From Pasteurella bettyae CCUG 2042 (GTDB lineage: Bacteria > Pseudomonadota > Gammaproteobacteria > Enterobacterales > Pasteurellaceae): DNA of 64,000 nucleotides. Positions 8,086-14,484 of this stretch are shown piece by piece (the first letter of the stretch is position 1; each line of letters begins with the position of its first letter). Both the position numbers and the translations under genes were made by a program. The notes beneath the pieces were generated by a model. It saw only the letters and a list, made by a program, of their open reading frames with translations. It ran no database searches and was not told where the DNA came from. The stretch is from positions 62,001-126,000 of the forward strand of contig NZ_AJSX01000007.1 in the NCBI RefSeq assembly GCF_000262245.1, given 5' to 3'.

Positions 8086-8298
8086 ATGAAGAGTTACGCA
8101 GAAAGAAAAGGCAGAAGTTCAAAAAAAACAGAATCAATTCAAGAAATCAGTAAACGGCAGCACTTTTTCAATGTTGCGCCATGATGTTGTTCTTGGTCAA
8201 GAAATCGAGCCTCTAAGCCTAGCGGCTAAATGGGTTTTGATGAAGATGATCGGCTTGTACAACAAGGGCAATAATGGCAACTTATCCGCGCCGTTGAA
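8086..8298 (+). pseudogene. Broken phage gene (frameshift, cut by Mu-like end)
   Basis: The frame from ATG 8086 reads to QHFFNVAP then stop. A second frame continues with RHDVVLGQEIEPLSLAAKWV and IGLYNKGNNGNLSAPL. The tract of FFNV, a helix, then YN-x-x-NNG-x-LSA is typical of a phage protein often found beside Rha genes. Two lesions are visible: a frameshift near 8195-8205, and loss of everything after LSAPL where the putative Mu-like left end begins at 8299. Confidence 0.65.
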
Positions 8299-8326
8299 TG
8301 TAACCAACCACTTAAAATGAGAAACA
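8299..8326 (+). repeat. Putative Mu-like left end with MuA-type site
   Basis: TGTAACCAA is followed by a 19-base motif that reads TGTTTCTCATTTTAAGTGG on the minus strand (8308-8326). This matches the motif at 13021-13039 in 17 of 19 positions. Its spacing from the TG terminus equals that at the right end. Confidence 0.65.
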
Positions 8327-8430
8327 AAAACAAATAGGGATTTGGTTGAAATAATTTGAATTAAGCGGGTATTGATAAAAGATTATTTCGGGATATAATG
8401 GGAAATAAAGAAAGCAAAAGGAATAATGAA

Positions 8431-8760
8431 ATGGCGCGAAAATCTTTTATATCCAGTCTCCCGAAAGACGTTGTTCTAGAGTTAAATGATGTTATTCGAC
8501 AACATGAATATGGCGATCATGAAAGCAATGTGGCGTGGTTGAAACAGAAAGGTTTTCAGGTTTCTAGGTCGGCTATGCACCGCTATACTGCGGAATTAAA
8601 GGCTAGAGATGGCTTTGATGGTTCTGCCGGTTCTTTCAAGCTAATAGCTGATTTAATGGCTAAAGACAGCAACCTTGATCTACTCTATCAAGAACTGGGG
8701 CAGATTGAATTTAGAAAGCAAGAAATCTTAGAAAGAATTCGGGAGTTAACGGGAAAATAA
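8431..8760 (+). CDS. DUF3486-like (Mu gp27-related) protein, short form
   Basis: The N-terminus MARKSFISSLPKDVVLELND and the motif FQVSRSAMHRYTAELK match the DUF3486 family, which includes Mu gp27, thought to be the small terminase subunit. At 109 residues it is shorter than Mu gp27. The ATG at 8431 is preferred over 8398 because the family starts with M-A-R-K-S and AAAAGG precedes it. Its position between the left end and the repressor is odd, since in Mu this gene lies in the late head cluster far to the right. It has its own terminator. Confidence 0.65.
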   Translation: MARKSFISSLPKDVVLELNDVIRQHEYGDHESNVAWLKQKGFQVSRSAMHRYTAELKARDGFDGSAGSFKLIADLMAKDSNLDLLYQELGQIEFRKQEILERIRELTGK

Positions 8761-8763
8761 AGA

Positions 8764-8785
8764 AAGGGGCGTTTGCCCCTTTTTT
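8764..8785 (+). terminator. Terminator after the DUF3486-like gene
   Basis: AGGGGC and GCCCCT form a short GC-rich stem with a four-base loop, followed by TTTTTTT. Confidence 0.8.
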
Positions 8786-8840
8786 GTTACTTTCAGAAAA
8801 TTACAAAATGGGAAAAAATTTCCAAAACTCACCGCTTTAA

Positions 8841-8859
8841 CCGCTAAATTTGGGAAACG
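8841..8859 (-). repeat. Second left-end MuA-type motif
   Basis: The minus strand reads CGTTTCCCAAATTTAGCGG, matching the shared pattern YRTTTCYCAWWWTTWRSGG. It lies about 540 bases inside the proposed terminus. A weaker copy may lie at 8801-8815. Confidence 0.55.
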
Positions 8860-8881
8860 TTAAAGCGGGTTTAAATGGTGT

Positions 8882-9166
8882 TTAAATCATATTTTTGCTG
8901 AGGTGGGCGAGTTGTCCTATAACTTGAAGATTTTCGGCTTCATCCTTTGAAAGTATGATTGGGGGATATTCTTCTCTATTGTCTGAAATCAGCTCCACGC
9001 CGTCCCAACGAATTTTCACGCGTTTCACCCACACGCTTGCTCCGTTTTGCACTAAATAGATTTTATCGCCTTTGATTTCCTTTCTTTTTAAATCCACCAA
9101 CATCTGATCGCCGTCTTCAAAGACTACACAGTAAACATTTATTCTGTGTAATTTTCTATGTAGCAT
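8882..9166 (-). pseudogene. C-terminal fragment of an S24 (LexA/CI-type) repressor
   Basis: This 94-residue frame resembles the back half of a CI/LexA-type S24 repressor: DGDQMLVD, GDKIYLVQNG, SVWVKRVKIR (including the expected Lys of the Ser-Lys pair), LISDNREEYPPI and a C-terminal LQVIGQLAHL. The segment that should carry the catalytic Ser is missing, and the first 17 residues are unlike the family. It lies just downstream of a repressor that has an HTH but no S24 domain, suggesting a broken or recombined repressor locus. Confidence 0.6.
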
Positions 9167-9192
9167 ATAAATACTATAATTATTTGAATTTA

Positions 9193-9714
9193 TTAGTTAT
9201 TTTTTTTAACTCTTTTTCTTTCTGTGTTGTTAAACATTTTATTTTCTGTGTACTCAATAAGCTTCATTTGAGCCAATAATGTTTCATGAGTCATCTTTGC
9301 AAGATCAAAAATGAGTTTTTTGCCTTTTGTATCACTTCTTCTGTACCAGTTAAGTAATATTTTTTCTTCCATATTTACTAAAACGTATGAGTCAGCATCT
9401 TTTGGCGTAATTGGCTGCTCCTCTTTTGGAATATCGTCCATCCCTATATGCCGTTCAATTTTTTCTTTCGCAGTTTTAGATAAAAACTGGCTCAGTTCAT
9501 CTCCTCTTTTACCAGTCAAAATATATTCGACATCGAGCTTTAGTTCTGAGTGTTGTAAATCAGCTAACATTAAAGCTTCTTTTGGAAACGCTCCTCTACG
9601 CTTTCTTTCTGCGAAAGCACTTTTAGACATGCCTAAAAATTCAGCCACATCTTTATCCATAGTTACGGAAAGTTCAGTTTTTAATCTATTGACGATATCT
9701 GTGAAATTTTTCAT
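9193..9714 (-). CDS. Phage CI-type repressor, HTH domain without S24 domain
   Basis: This 173-residue protein probably represses the Mu-like early promoter. The N-terminal domain (FTDIVNRLKTELSV, then DVAEFLGMSKSAFAERKRRG and FPKEALML) matches the phage CI repressor helix-turn-helix family. The C-terminal half is charged and helical (NMEEKILLNWYRRSDTKGKK) and shows no S24 motifs. The ATG at 9714 is preferred because AAGG lies seven bases upstream. It is divergent from the ner-like gene across an operator-rich gap, as in Mu. Confidence 0.8.
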   Translation of the reverse strand: MKNFTDIVNRLKTELSVTMDKDVAEFLGMSKSAFAERKRRGAFPKEALMLADLQHSELKLDVEYILTGKRGDELSQFLSKTAKEKIERHIGMDDIPKEEQPITPKDADSYVLVNMEEKILLNWYRRSDTKGKKLIFDLAKMTHETLLAQMKLIEYTENKMFNNTERKRVKKNN

Positions 9715-9767
9715 AAAAAAACCTTGCAATTCATAAAATTCATATTAATACTAAACTCAGTAAATAA

Positions 9768-9838
9768 TAATGAACTATATGATTTAATATTAAATTAGAT
9801 CATTGATTTTAGTTCATTAAATGATTTTAGTCCATAAA
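9768..9838. promoter_or_regulatory. Repeated operator half-sites in the repressor/ner control region
   Basis: TAATGAACTA (9768-9777) is inverted relative to TAGTTCATTA (9810-9819). A tandem pair TTGATTTTAGTTCATTAA and ATGATTTTAGTCCATAAA covers 9803-9838. Repeated half-sites between the divergent repressor and ner-like genes are what a Mu-type early operator looks like. Confidence 0.6.
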
Positions 9839-9851
9839 AGAGGTGAGATTT

Positions 9852-10040
9852 ATGAAAAAAAGAACAAGAGAGGAAGTAAAAGTGTGGCTCAAGGAGCTAA
9901 ATATCACGCAAACTGAATGGGGGAGAAGAAACGGTTACAGTTCAAATGAGATCAGCCGAGTTCTAAGTGGAAAATCTAAATTGAATTATGGAAGAGAAAG
10001 AGAAATTGCACTCAAGTTAAATATTCAAATTGATTGTTAG
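9852..10040 (+). CDS. Ner/Cro-like small DNA-binding protein
   Basis: This 62-residue basic protein has a helix-turn-helix: VKVWLKELNITQTEWGRRNG, then SSNEISRVLSGKSKLN. It lies between the divergent repressor and the A gene, exactly where Mu carries ner, the early-promoter negative regulator. The ATG at 9852 follows GAGGTGAG, so the slightly longer reading from 9843 is not needed. The sequence is not an obvious Ner family member, so the name rests on size, fold and place. Confidence 0.7.
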   Translation: MKKRTREEVKVWLKELNITQTEWGRRNGYSSNEISRVLSGKSKLNYGREREIALKLNIQIDC

Positions 10041-10048
10041 GGATTCAT

Positions 10049-12037
10049 ATGAATGAACTTAAATCACATTACTCTGTGCAAGAGTTGGTTGATTTTAGCT
10101 TGCTCTCTTTGCCAAGAACTAAAAAAGCTATTTTAACAATGGCAAAACGAGAAAGTTGGCAATTCCAAGCTCGCCAAGGAAAAGGTGGTGGTTACGAATA
10201 CGCCTTCTCCTCTCTCCCACAAGCAACCCAAGCAGAGCTTTTATTAAAACAAAGTGCGGTGGAAATCGACAACGTTTCAGAAACACCCCGCGCGAGAAAA
10301 GAACTCAACTATTTGCCCGAAGTGATTTGGAAACCTTATGAAAAGGCGACTGATAAACAAAGGGAACACGCCAAAGCGAAACTCGTGCCACTACATAAAT
10401 TAGACGATTTAGTGAGAAACGGCTTGGAATTGATGACTGCTTTGGATGCTGTCGCGGAAGAATGCAACATTGCGAAAGGATCGCTCAAACGTTGGTATTA
10501 CCAAGTGCGGTCGTTTGAACGACCAGATTGGTTACCGTTATTGATTGCTAAACACAATAACAAGAAATCTGGTAAGGAAGCGGCATTTACGGAAGATGCC
10601 TGGGAAGCCTTTAAAGCAGATTATTTCCGTAACGAACAACCGCAATTCGGCAGTTGCTACGAACGTTTAAAACGCGCTGCGAGGGAAAACGGCTGGAACA
10701 TCCCATCGGCAAGTAGCATAAAACGCAAAATTGAGCGTGAAGTGCCGAAATTGGTGCAAGTGCAATTACGCGAAGGTGATCATGCTGTGATGCAGTATTA
10801 CCCATCCATGCGCCGCACCGTGGCGGAAATTGAAGCCCTTGAATGGATCAACGGCGACGGCTACCAACACAACGTGTTCGTGCGTTGGCATAACGGAGAG
10901 ATTGTCCGCCCTAAAACCTGGATTTGGCAAGACATTCGCACCCGCAAAATCTTAGCTTACCGTGTGGATTTGAGCGAAAACAGCGACACCATTCGCTTGA
11001 GCTTAATGGATTTGATTTGGAAATACGGCATCCCGAAAAAATGCACCATTGATAACACCCGCGCGGCGGCAAATAAATGGATGACTGGGGGCGTGAAGAA
11101 CCGCTATCGCTTTAAAGTAAAAGAAGATGATGTGACTGGGATTATCCCGATGCTTGGCATCGAATTGTTGTGGACATCGGTGCAATTTGGCAAAGGTCAC
11201 GGGCAAGCGAAACCAATCGAACGTGTGTTTTCACACGGTGGTTTAGGCGAATTGGTCGATAAACCCCCAAGTCTTGCAGGTTTTTACGCAGGCGAGAACG
11301 TTTATAACAAGCCCGATAACTACAACGGCGGGAAAGATGGCGTGGATTACGGCACATTTATTTTAGCCATAGAAGATGGCATCCGCACTTTCAATGAACG
11401 CGAAGGCAGACAAACCGAAATTTGCCAAGGCATTTACAGTTTCAGCCAAGTATTTGAGCGCGATTATGCCAAGGCGCAAATTCGCAAGGCAAGTGCAGAA
11501 CAAATGCGGTTTTTAATGTTGATGAGCGAAGCCGTTACATTGAGAAAAGATGGCACATTTGAGTTAGAAGCAGGCGGCAAGGTCAATAATCGCAAAAACC
11601 GCTATTTAGCGAGCGAGCTGATTGCCACCGCACACCGCAAGGTGGTGGTGAAATTCGACCCGCAAGACTTGCACAACAAAGTGTGGGTTTATGGTTTGGA
11701 TGGCGTGTTCTTAGCCGAAGCGAAATGTACAGATGCGGTGGCATTTGGTGATAAAGCGAAAGGCCGCGAACACGATAAAGCACGCAAACAAATGGTGAAA
11801 GCGGTGAAAGCGGTAGCGAAAGCCACACTCACGATGAATGCACAAGAAGCAGCGCGTTATCAGCCTCAATTCGAGGAAGAAGTACCGCTAGAACCGAAAA
11901 TCATCGAGCTATTCCGACAAGAAGGTAACGCAGTGCGCAAACACGAAGCGGTATTAGATGACGATGAAGATACCAACGATTTTGAACAAGGCTGGCAAAA
12001 AGGGCTGGCAATGTTGAAAAAGGAAAAGGGGCTTTAA
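10049..12037 (+). CDS. Mu-like DDE transposase A
   Basis: This 662-residue transposase (MuA family) cuts and joins the element ends. The N-terminal Mu winged-helix domain (SVQELVDFSLLSLPRTKKAI) is followed by the DNA-binding region. The catalytic core shows the three acidic residues in WINGDGYQHN, CTIDNTRAA and GQAKPIERVF, and the C-terminal segment may contact MuB. The ATG at 10049 follows AGGGAT. The frame is intact and full length, so the protein could still be active. Two uptake signals lie inside it (10252-10260 and 10503-10511). Confidence 0.95.
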   Translation: MNELKSHYSVQELVDFSLLSLPRTKKAILTMAKRESWQFQARQGKGGGYEYAFSSLPQATQAELLLKQSAVEIDNVSETPRARKELNYLPEVIWKPYEKATDKQREHAKAKLVPLHKLDDLVRNGLELMTALDAVAEECNIAKGSLKRWYYQVRSFERPDWLPLLIAKHNNKKSGKEAAFTEDAWEAFKADYFRNEQPQFGSCYERLKRAARENGWNIPSASSIKRKIEREVPKLVQVQLREGDHAVMQYYPSMRRTVAEIEALEWINGDGYQHNVFVRWHNGEIVRPKTWIWQDIRTRKILAYRVDLSENSDTIRLSLMDLIWKYGIPKKCTIDNTRAAANKWMTGGVKNRYRFKVKEDDVTGIIPMLGIELLWTSVQFGKGHGQAKPIERVFSHGGLGELVDKPPSLAGFYAGENVYNKPDNYNGGKDGVDYGTFILAIEDGIRTFNEREGRQTEICQGIYSFSQVFERDYAKAQIRKASAEQMRFLMLMSEAVTLRKDGTFELEAGGKVNNRKNRYLASELIATAHRKVVVKFDPQDLHNKVWVYGLDGVFLAEAKCTDAVAFGDKAKGREHDKARKQMVKAVKAVAKATLTMNAQEAARYQPQFEEEVPLEPKIIELFRQEGNAVRKHEAVLDDDEDTNDFEQGWQKGLAMLKKEKGL

Positions 12038-12060
12038 GCCGTATTTAAGGAGCGTTAAAC

Positions 12061-12624
12061 ATGACTTTAATTAACCAAATCAAACAACTCTTAGACAACC
12101 AAACCTACACCCAGCGCGAGATTGCTGCACAATCTGGTGTCAATCCTGGGGCATTAAGTGCGTATTTAAAAGGCACTTATGCTGGCAATGTAGAAAAGGT
12201 TGAATACGCATTAAACAACTGGCTCGCTACGCGTGAGAAGAAAGAAAAAGTGTTTGTGGAAGCACCACACTTTATTGAGATTCCGACAGCCAAGAAAGTG
12301 TTCAACGCCTTAGATATGGCCAAAATTTTACCAACCATGGTGACCGTTTACGGCGCAAGCGGTGTGGGCAAAACCAAAGCATGCCAAGAATACAAAAAAG
12401 TGAACCAAAACGTGTGGATGATTACCGCAAGCCCAGCGCGCGCCACATTAAGCAGTGTTTTGTATGAGTTAGCCCTTGAGTTAGGTATTAACGATGCGCC
12501 ACGCCGTAAAGACCGCTTATCACGCCTAATTACTAAAAAGCTCAAAGGCACACAAGGCTTAGTGATTATCGACGAAAGCGACCACCTGCCTTATGATAAA
12601 CCCGCGCAACATAACCGCCCCTAA
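12061..12624 (+). pseudogene. Truncated Mu-like target-selection ATPase B
   Basis: MuB is an AAA+ ATPase that binds target DNA and activates MuA. The N-terminal HTH (TQREIAAQSGVNPGALSAYL), Walker A (GASGVGKTKAC) and Walker B (LVIIDESDHL) are present. The frame then changes to YDKPAQHNRP and stops at 187 residues; MuB is about 312. The sensor and C-terminal domains are gone, so this marks the deletion junction, near 12585-12600. A terminator follows at once. Confidence 0.85.
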
Positions 12625-12656
12625 AAAAGCAAGATAATTTCCTTTTCTTGCTTTTT
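12624..12656 (+). terminator. Terminator at the MuB deletion junction
   Basis: AAAAAGCAAGA (12624-12634) pairs with TCTTGCTTTTT (12646-12656). It overlaps the stop codon of the truncated B gene and probably came with the right-end DNA joined there. Confidence 0.75.
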
Positions 12657-12668
12657 TCATTTAGTGAA

Positions 12669-12923
12669 ATGGCGTTACATATCTGCACTTATCTATGCAC
12701 TAGACAAGAAAGCTACAAACAAGTCACCTATTTTGACTTGATTGACTTCTTGCGGTTGGTCAATATCACGCGACCACCTTATATATTCTTCAGTTCAACA
12801 AAGTCGGAATTTGTGCGATTTATTGAGTATATGGTCGATGATAAAGTGCATAATTGGCAAACCTTTGATAATGCGCAACGAATTGTAGTCAATGCGTCAG
12901 CAAGTTATTCAGGCAAGTATTGA
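12669..12923 (+). CDS. Hypothetical right-end protein, 84 aa
   Basis: I do not recognise this 84-residue protein. It has an aromatic-rich middle (DFLRLVNITRPPYIFFSSTK) and no signal peptide. A start at 12648 would add seven residues, but those bases are in the preceding terminator, so the ATG at 12669 is more likely; no good ribosome site is visible. A terminator follows at 12961. It is probably a surviving gene or fragment from the right end of the Mu-like prophage. Confidence 0.4.
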   Translation: MALHICTYLCTRQESYKQVTYFDLIDFLRLVNITRPPYIFFSSTKSEFVRFIEYMVDDKVHNWQTFDNAQRIVVNASASYSGKY

Positions 12924-12960
12924 GGATAATATGGTTTACAAGTTCTAAAGTAGAAAATTT

Positions 12961-12995
12961 AAACGCCCTTTAATGATGATTTAAAGGGCGTTTTT
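12961..12995 (+). terminator. Terminator near the Mu-like right end
   Basis: ACGCCCTTTAA and TTTAAAGGGCGT form an 11-12 base-pair stem followed by TTTTT. It lies directly before the first right-end MuA-type motif. Confidence 0.8.
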
Positions 12996-13101
12996 ATTTC
13001 TCAAATTTAGCAATTTTTAACCTCTTAAAATGGGAAACAGCCAAGATTTCAGATTTCTCACTTTTAACGGTTATGTTTCTCAAAATTTGCGGACGGCAAC
13101 A
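12996..13101 (+). repeat. Putative Mu-like right end with four MuA-type motifs
   Basis: Copies of YRTTTCYCAWWWTTWRSGG lie at 12996-13013 (plus, weaker), 13021-13039 (minus), 13053-13070 (plus) and 13074-13092 (plus). Nine bases after the last copy the sequence reads ACA at 13099-13101, the expected CA terminus. Clustered transposase sites within about 100 bases of the terminus are typical of a Mu right end. Confidence 0.65.
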
Positions 13102-13378
13102 TTGGGAATATGAAAAAGGCGGCTATTTCTTTGAATTGAGTGAATTTCTTACCGAGAATTTACCGCACTTTGATTTTGCTTTGCCTTTTATAAATATGCA
13201 GTCCAATAAGAAAGTGGGGCGGGAGCCTTGGCATATCAGTTATTTGCCGTTAGCTGAATTGGCAAGCCAGCAATTTTCACCAGACATTTTGCAACAGGCA
13301 TGGAAAGGGGAAAATATTTTAGGCGCAGACTGTTTAATATCAAATCTTGAACAAATTTTTTCTGAATATATTGTTTAA
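13102..13378 (+). pseudogene. 3' fragment of an M15-type (D-Ala-D-Ala) peptidase gene
   Basis: From about codon WEYEKGG onward the frame looks like the end of an M15 family carboxypeptidase: EYEKGGYFFELSEFL, HFDFALPF and EPWHISYLPLAEL, whose His is the family's last zinc ligand. The front of the gene, with the other zinc ligands, is missing and replaced by the Mu-like end. An apparent start at 13073 lies inside the putative transposase site and is probably meaningless. I see no 5' fragment elsewhere in the window. Confidence 0.7.
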
Positions 13379-13382
13379 AAAT

Positions 13383-13409
13383 AAAGCCTTATCGTGAAGA
13401 TAAGGTTTT
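13383..13409. terminator. Bidirectional terminator between the peptidase fragment and hitC
   Basis: AAAGCCTTATC and GATAAGGTTTT form a stem with A and T runs on both sides. It sits between convergent reading frames and can serve both. Confidence 0.7.
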
Positions 13410-13413
13410 ATTC

Positions 13414-14484
13414 TTAGGCGTAAAACAGCCCTTTTCCATGCAAATAAATAGGCAACTCATCGCCAATCGATAAATCGGGGGAAATGATGTTCTCAATCCA
13501 TATTGCGTAGCCATTAATTTCAATTTGAATAGCGGTAATTTTCCCTTTAAATTCAATTTGTTTTACTTGCCCTTTGAAAAGTGCGGTTGGATTTTCCGAT
13601 GTTTTAAACAGGTTGAATTGTTCTGGACGAAGCAAAATTTTACCTTGTTTCTGAGTGATTGATTTATTTTTTACAGGAATATTACCTAATTGGCATTGAA
13701 CTGTGTTTTCATCAATCAGGTTCGCCGATAGCACGATGTTGTCACCAATAAAACTTGCGGTTTCAATATGATTAGGCGACCAATAAAGTGTGCGAGGTGT
13801 ATCAATTTGCAAGATTTTTCCTTGCTGAATTACGGCAATTTTATCTGCGTAACGCAAGGCTTCATCGCGGTCGTGAGTGACGAAAATCGCTGATGCACCA
13901 CTTTGACACAGTGCTTTTAGCATATCATGACGAATTTGCTGGCGAAGATGTTCATCTAAGGCACTAAAAGGTTCGTCTAATAAAATCAGTTCTGGATTTG
14001 GTGCTAGTGCTCGAGCTAGCGCCACACGTTGTTGTTGTCCACCTGACAGTTGGTGAGGAAAACGTTCTGTCAGTTCACTAATTCCCGTGAGTTGCATTGC
14101 TTGCTCAATCCGCATTTTCTCTTCATCCGTTTTTCCTTTGCCATTCCCCAATCCGTAAGCAATATTGCGATAGACATTTAAGTGAGGGAAAAGCACACCT
14201 TCTTGCACCACATAACCTAGATGGCGCTGTTGCGTTGGCACATTAGAATTCTCGCCAAAAATTAACCGCTCTTTTAGCCAAATTTCGCCAGTATTGGGTT
14301 GTTCAAATCCTGCGATCGCTCGCAATAACGTTGTTTTTCCACAACCAGAGGCACCTAGCAAAAAGAGGATTTCACCTCGTTGTAAGGTAAAGGAAATATC
14401 GTGTAGAACTTGTTGTTCATTAAAAAATTTATTGAGATTTTTAACGGTTAATAAAGGATTATTTATCATTTTATTTAAATGCAT
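13414..14484 (-). CDS. hitC: Iron(III) ABC transporter ATPase HitC (FbpC)
   Basis: This is the ATPase of the Hit ferric-iron importer. Walker A is GASGCGKTT, the signature LSGGQQQR and Walker B LILLDEPFSALD. An FbpC/PotA-type regulatory domain follows from about residue 240. The 356-residue reading starts at 14484 and overlaps the end of hitB by 14 bases. An ATG at 14469 (MINNPLLTVKNL) is equally plausible because neither start has a clear ribosome site. It is the last gene of hitABC and carries an uptake signal at 13579-13587. Confidence 0.93.
   Translation of the reverse strand: MHLNKMINNPLLTVKNLNKFFNEQQVLHDISFTLQRGEILFLLGASGCGKTTLLRAIAGFEQPNTGEIWLKERLIFGENSNVPTQQRHLGYVVQEGVLFPHLNVYRNIAYGLGNGKGKTDEEKMRIEQAMQLTGISELTERFPHQLSGGQQQRVALARALAPNPELILLDEPFSALDEHLRQQIRHDMLKALCQSGASAIFVTHDRDEALRYADKIAVIQQGKILQIDTPRTLYWSPNHIETASFIGDNIVLSANLIDENTVQCQLGNIPVKNKSITQKQGKILLRPEQFNLFKTSENPTALFKGQVKQIEFKGKITAIQIEINGYAIWIENIISPDLSIGDELPIYLHGKGLFYA

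Larger units (their letters stand above)
2727..8298 (+). mobile_element. ssrA-integrated prophage/satellite remnant, left part
   Basis: The unit runs from the ssrA 3' end and holds a tyrosine integrase, an unrecognised cargo gene, an AlpA-like regulator, a series of short same-strand genes with good ribosome sites, a Rha-family protein and a broken phage gene. Integrase next to a tRNA-like site, then AlpA, is the usual front of P4-like satellites and cryptic prophages. No packaging or structural genes are recognisable. The element stops where the Mu-like end begins at 8299, and no attR is visible. Confidence 0.75.
8299..13101 (+). mobile_element. Internally deleted Mu-like transposable prophage (about 4.8 kb)
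   Basis: The gene order repressor (minus), ner-like, A and B (plus) is the Mu left-end plan. The proposed termini are TGTAACCAA plus a 19-base motif at the left and the inverse of TGTTGCCGT plus the same motif at the right. Both begin TGT, and both have exactly nine bases before the motif. Everything between B and the right end is lost, about 30 kb compared with a full Mu. Flanking pentamers TTGAA and TTGGG are not identical, and the flanks belong to unrelated genes, so one side has been rearranged. Confidence 0.75.

Noticed and set aside
8785-8860. Alternative Mu-like left end starting TGTTAC at 8785
   Set aside because: It begins with TG and has a weak motif nearby, but the spacing to the motif does not match the right end, whereas the 8299 end matches base for base in layout. 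It is kept only as a competing hypothesis.
9311-9736. Long open frame opposite the repressor gene
   Set aside because: It is the antisense shadow of the HTH repressor, has no ribosome site and shows no protein-like composition.
11003-11828. Several open frames on the minus strand within MuA
   Set aside because: They are overlapping shadows of a strongly conserved transposase gene.
13073-13101. Start codon at 13073 for a complete small protein
   Set aside because: The ATG lies inside a repeated transposase-site motif, and family similarity begins only after the element end, so the frame is a fused fragment.
8294-13106. Five-base target duplication of the Mu-like element
   Set aside because: Flanking pentamers are TTGAA and TTGGG. 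Three matching bases are not enough, and the flanks are unrelated genes.
12900-13400. attR copy of the ssrA 3' end
   Set aside because: I looked for GGTTCAA...CTCCACCA-like sequence after the prophage genes and found none.
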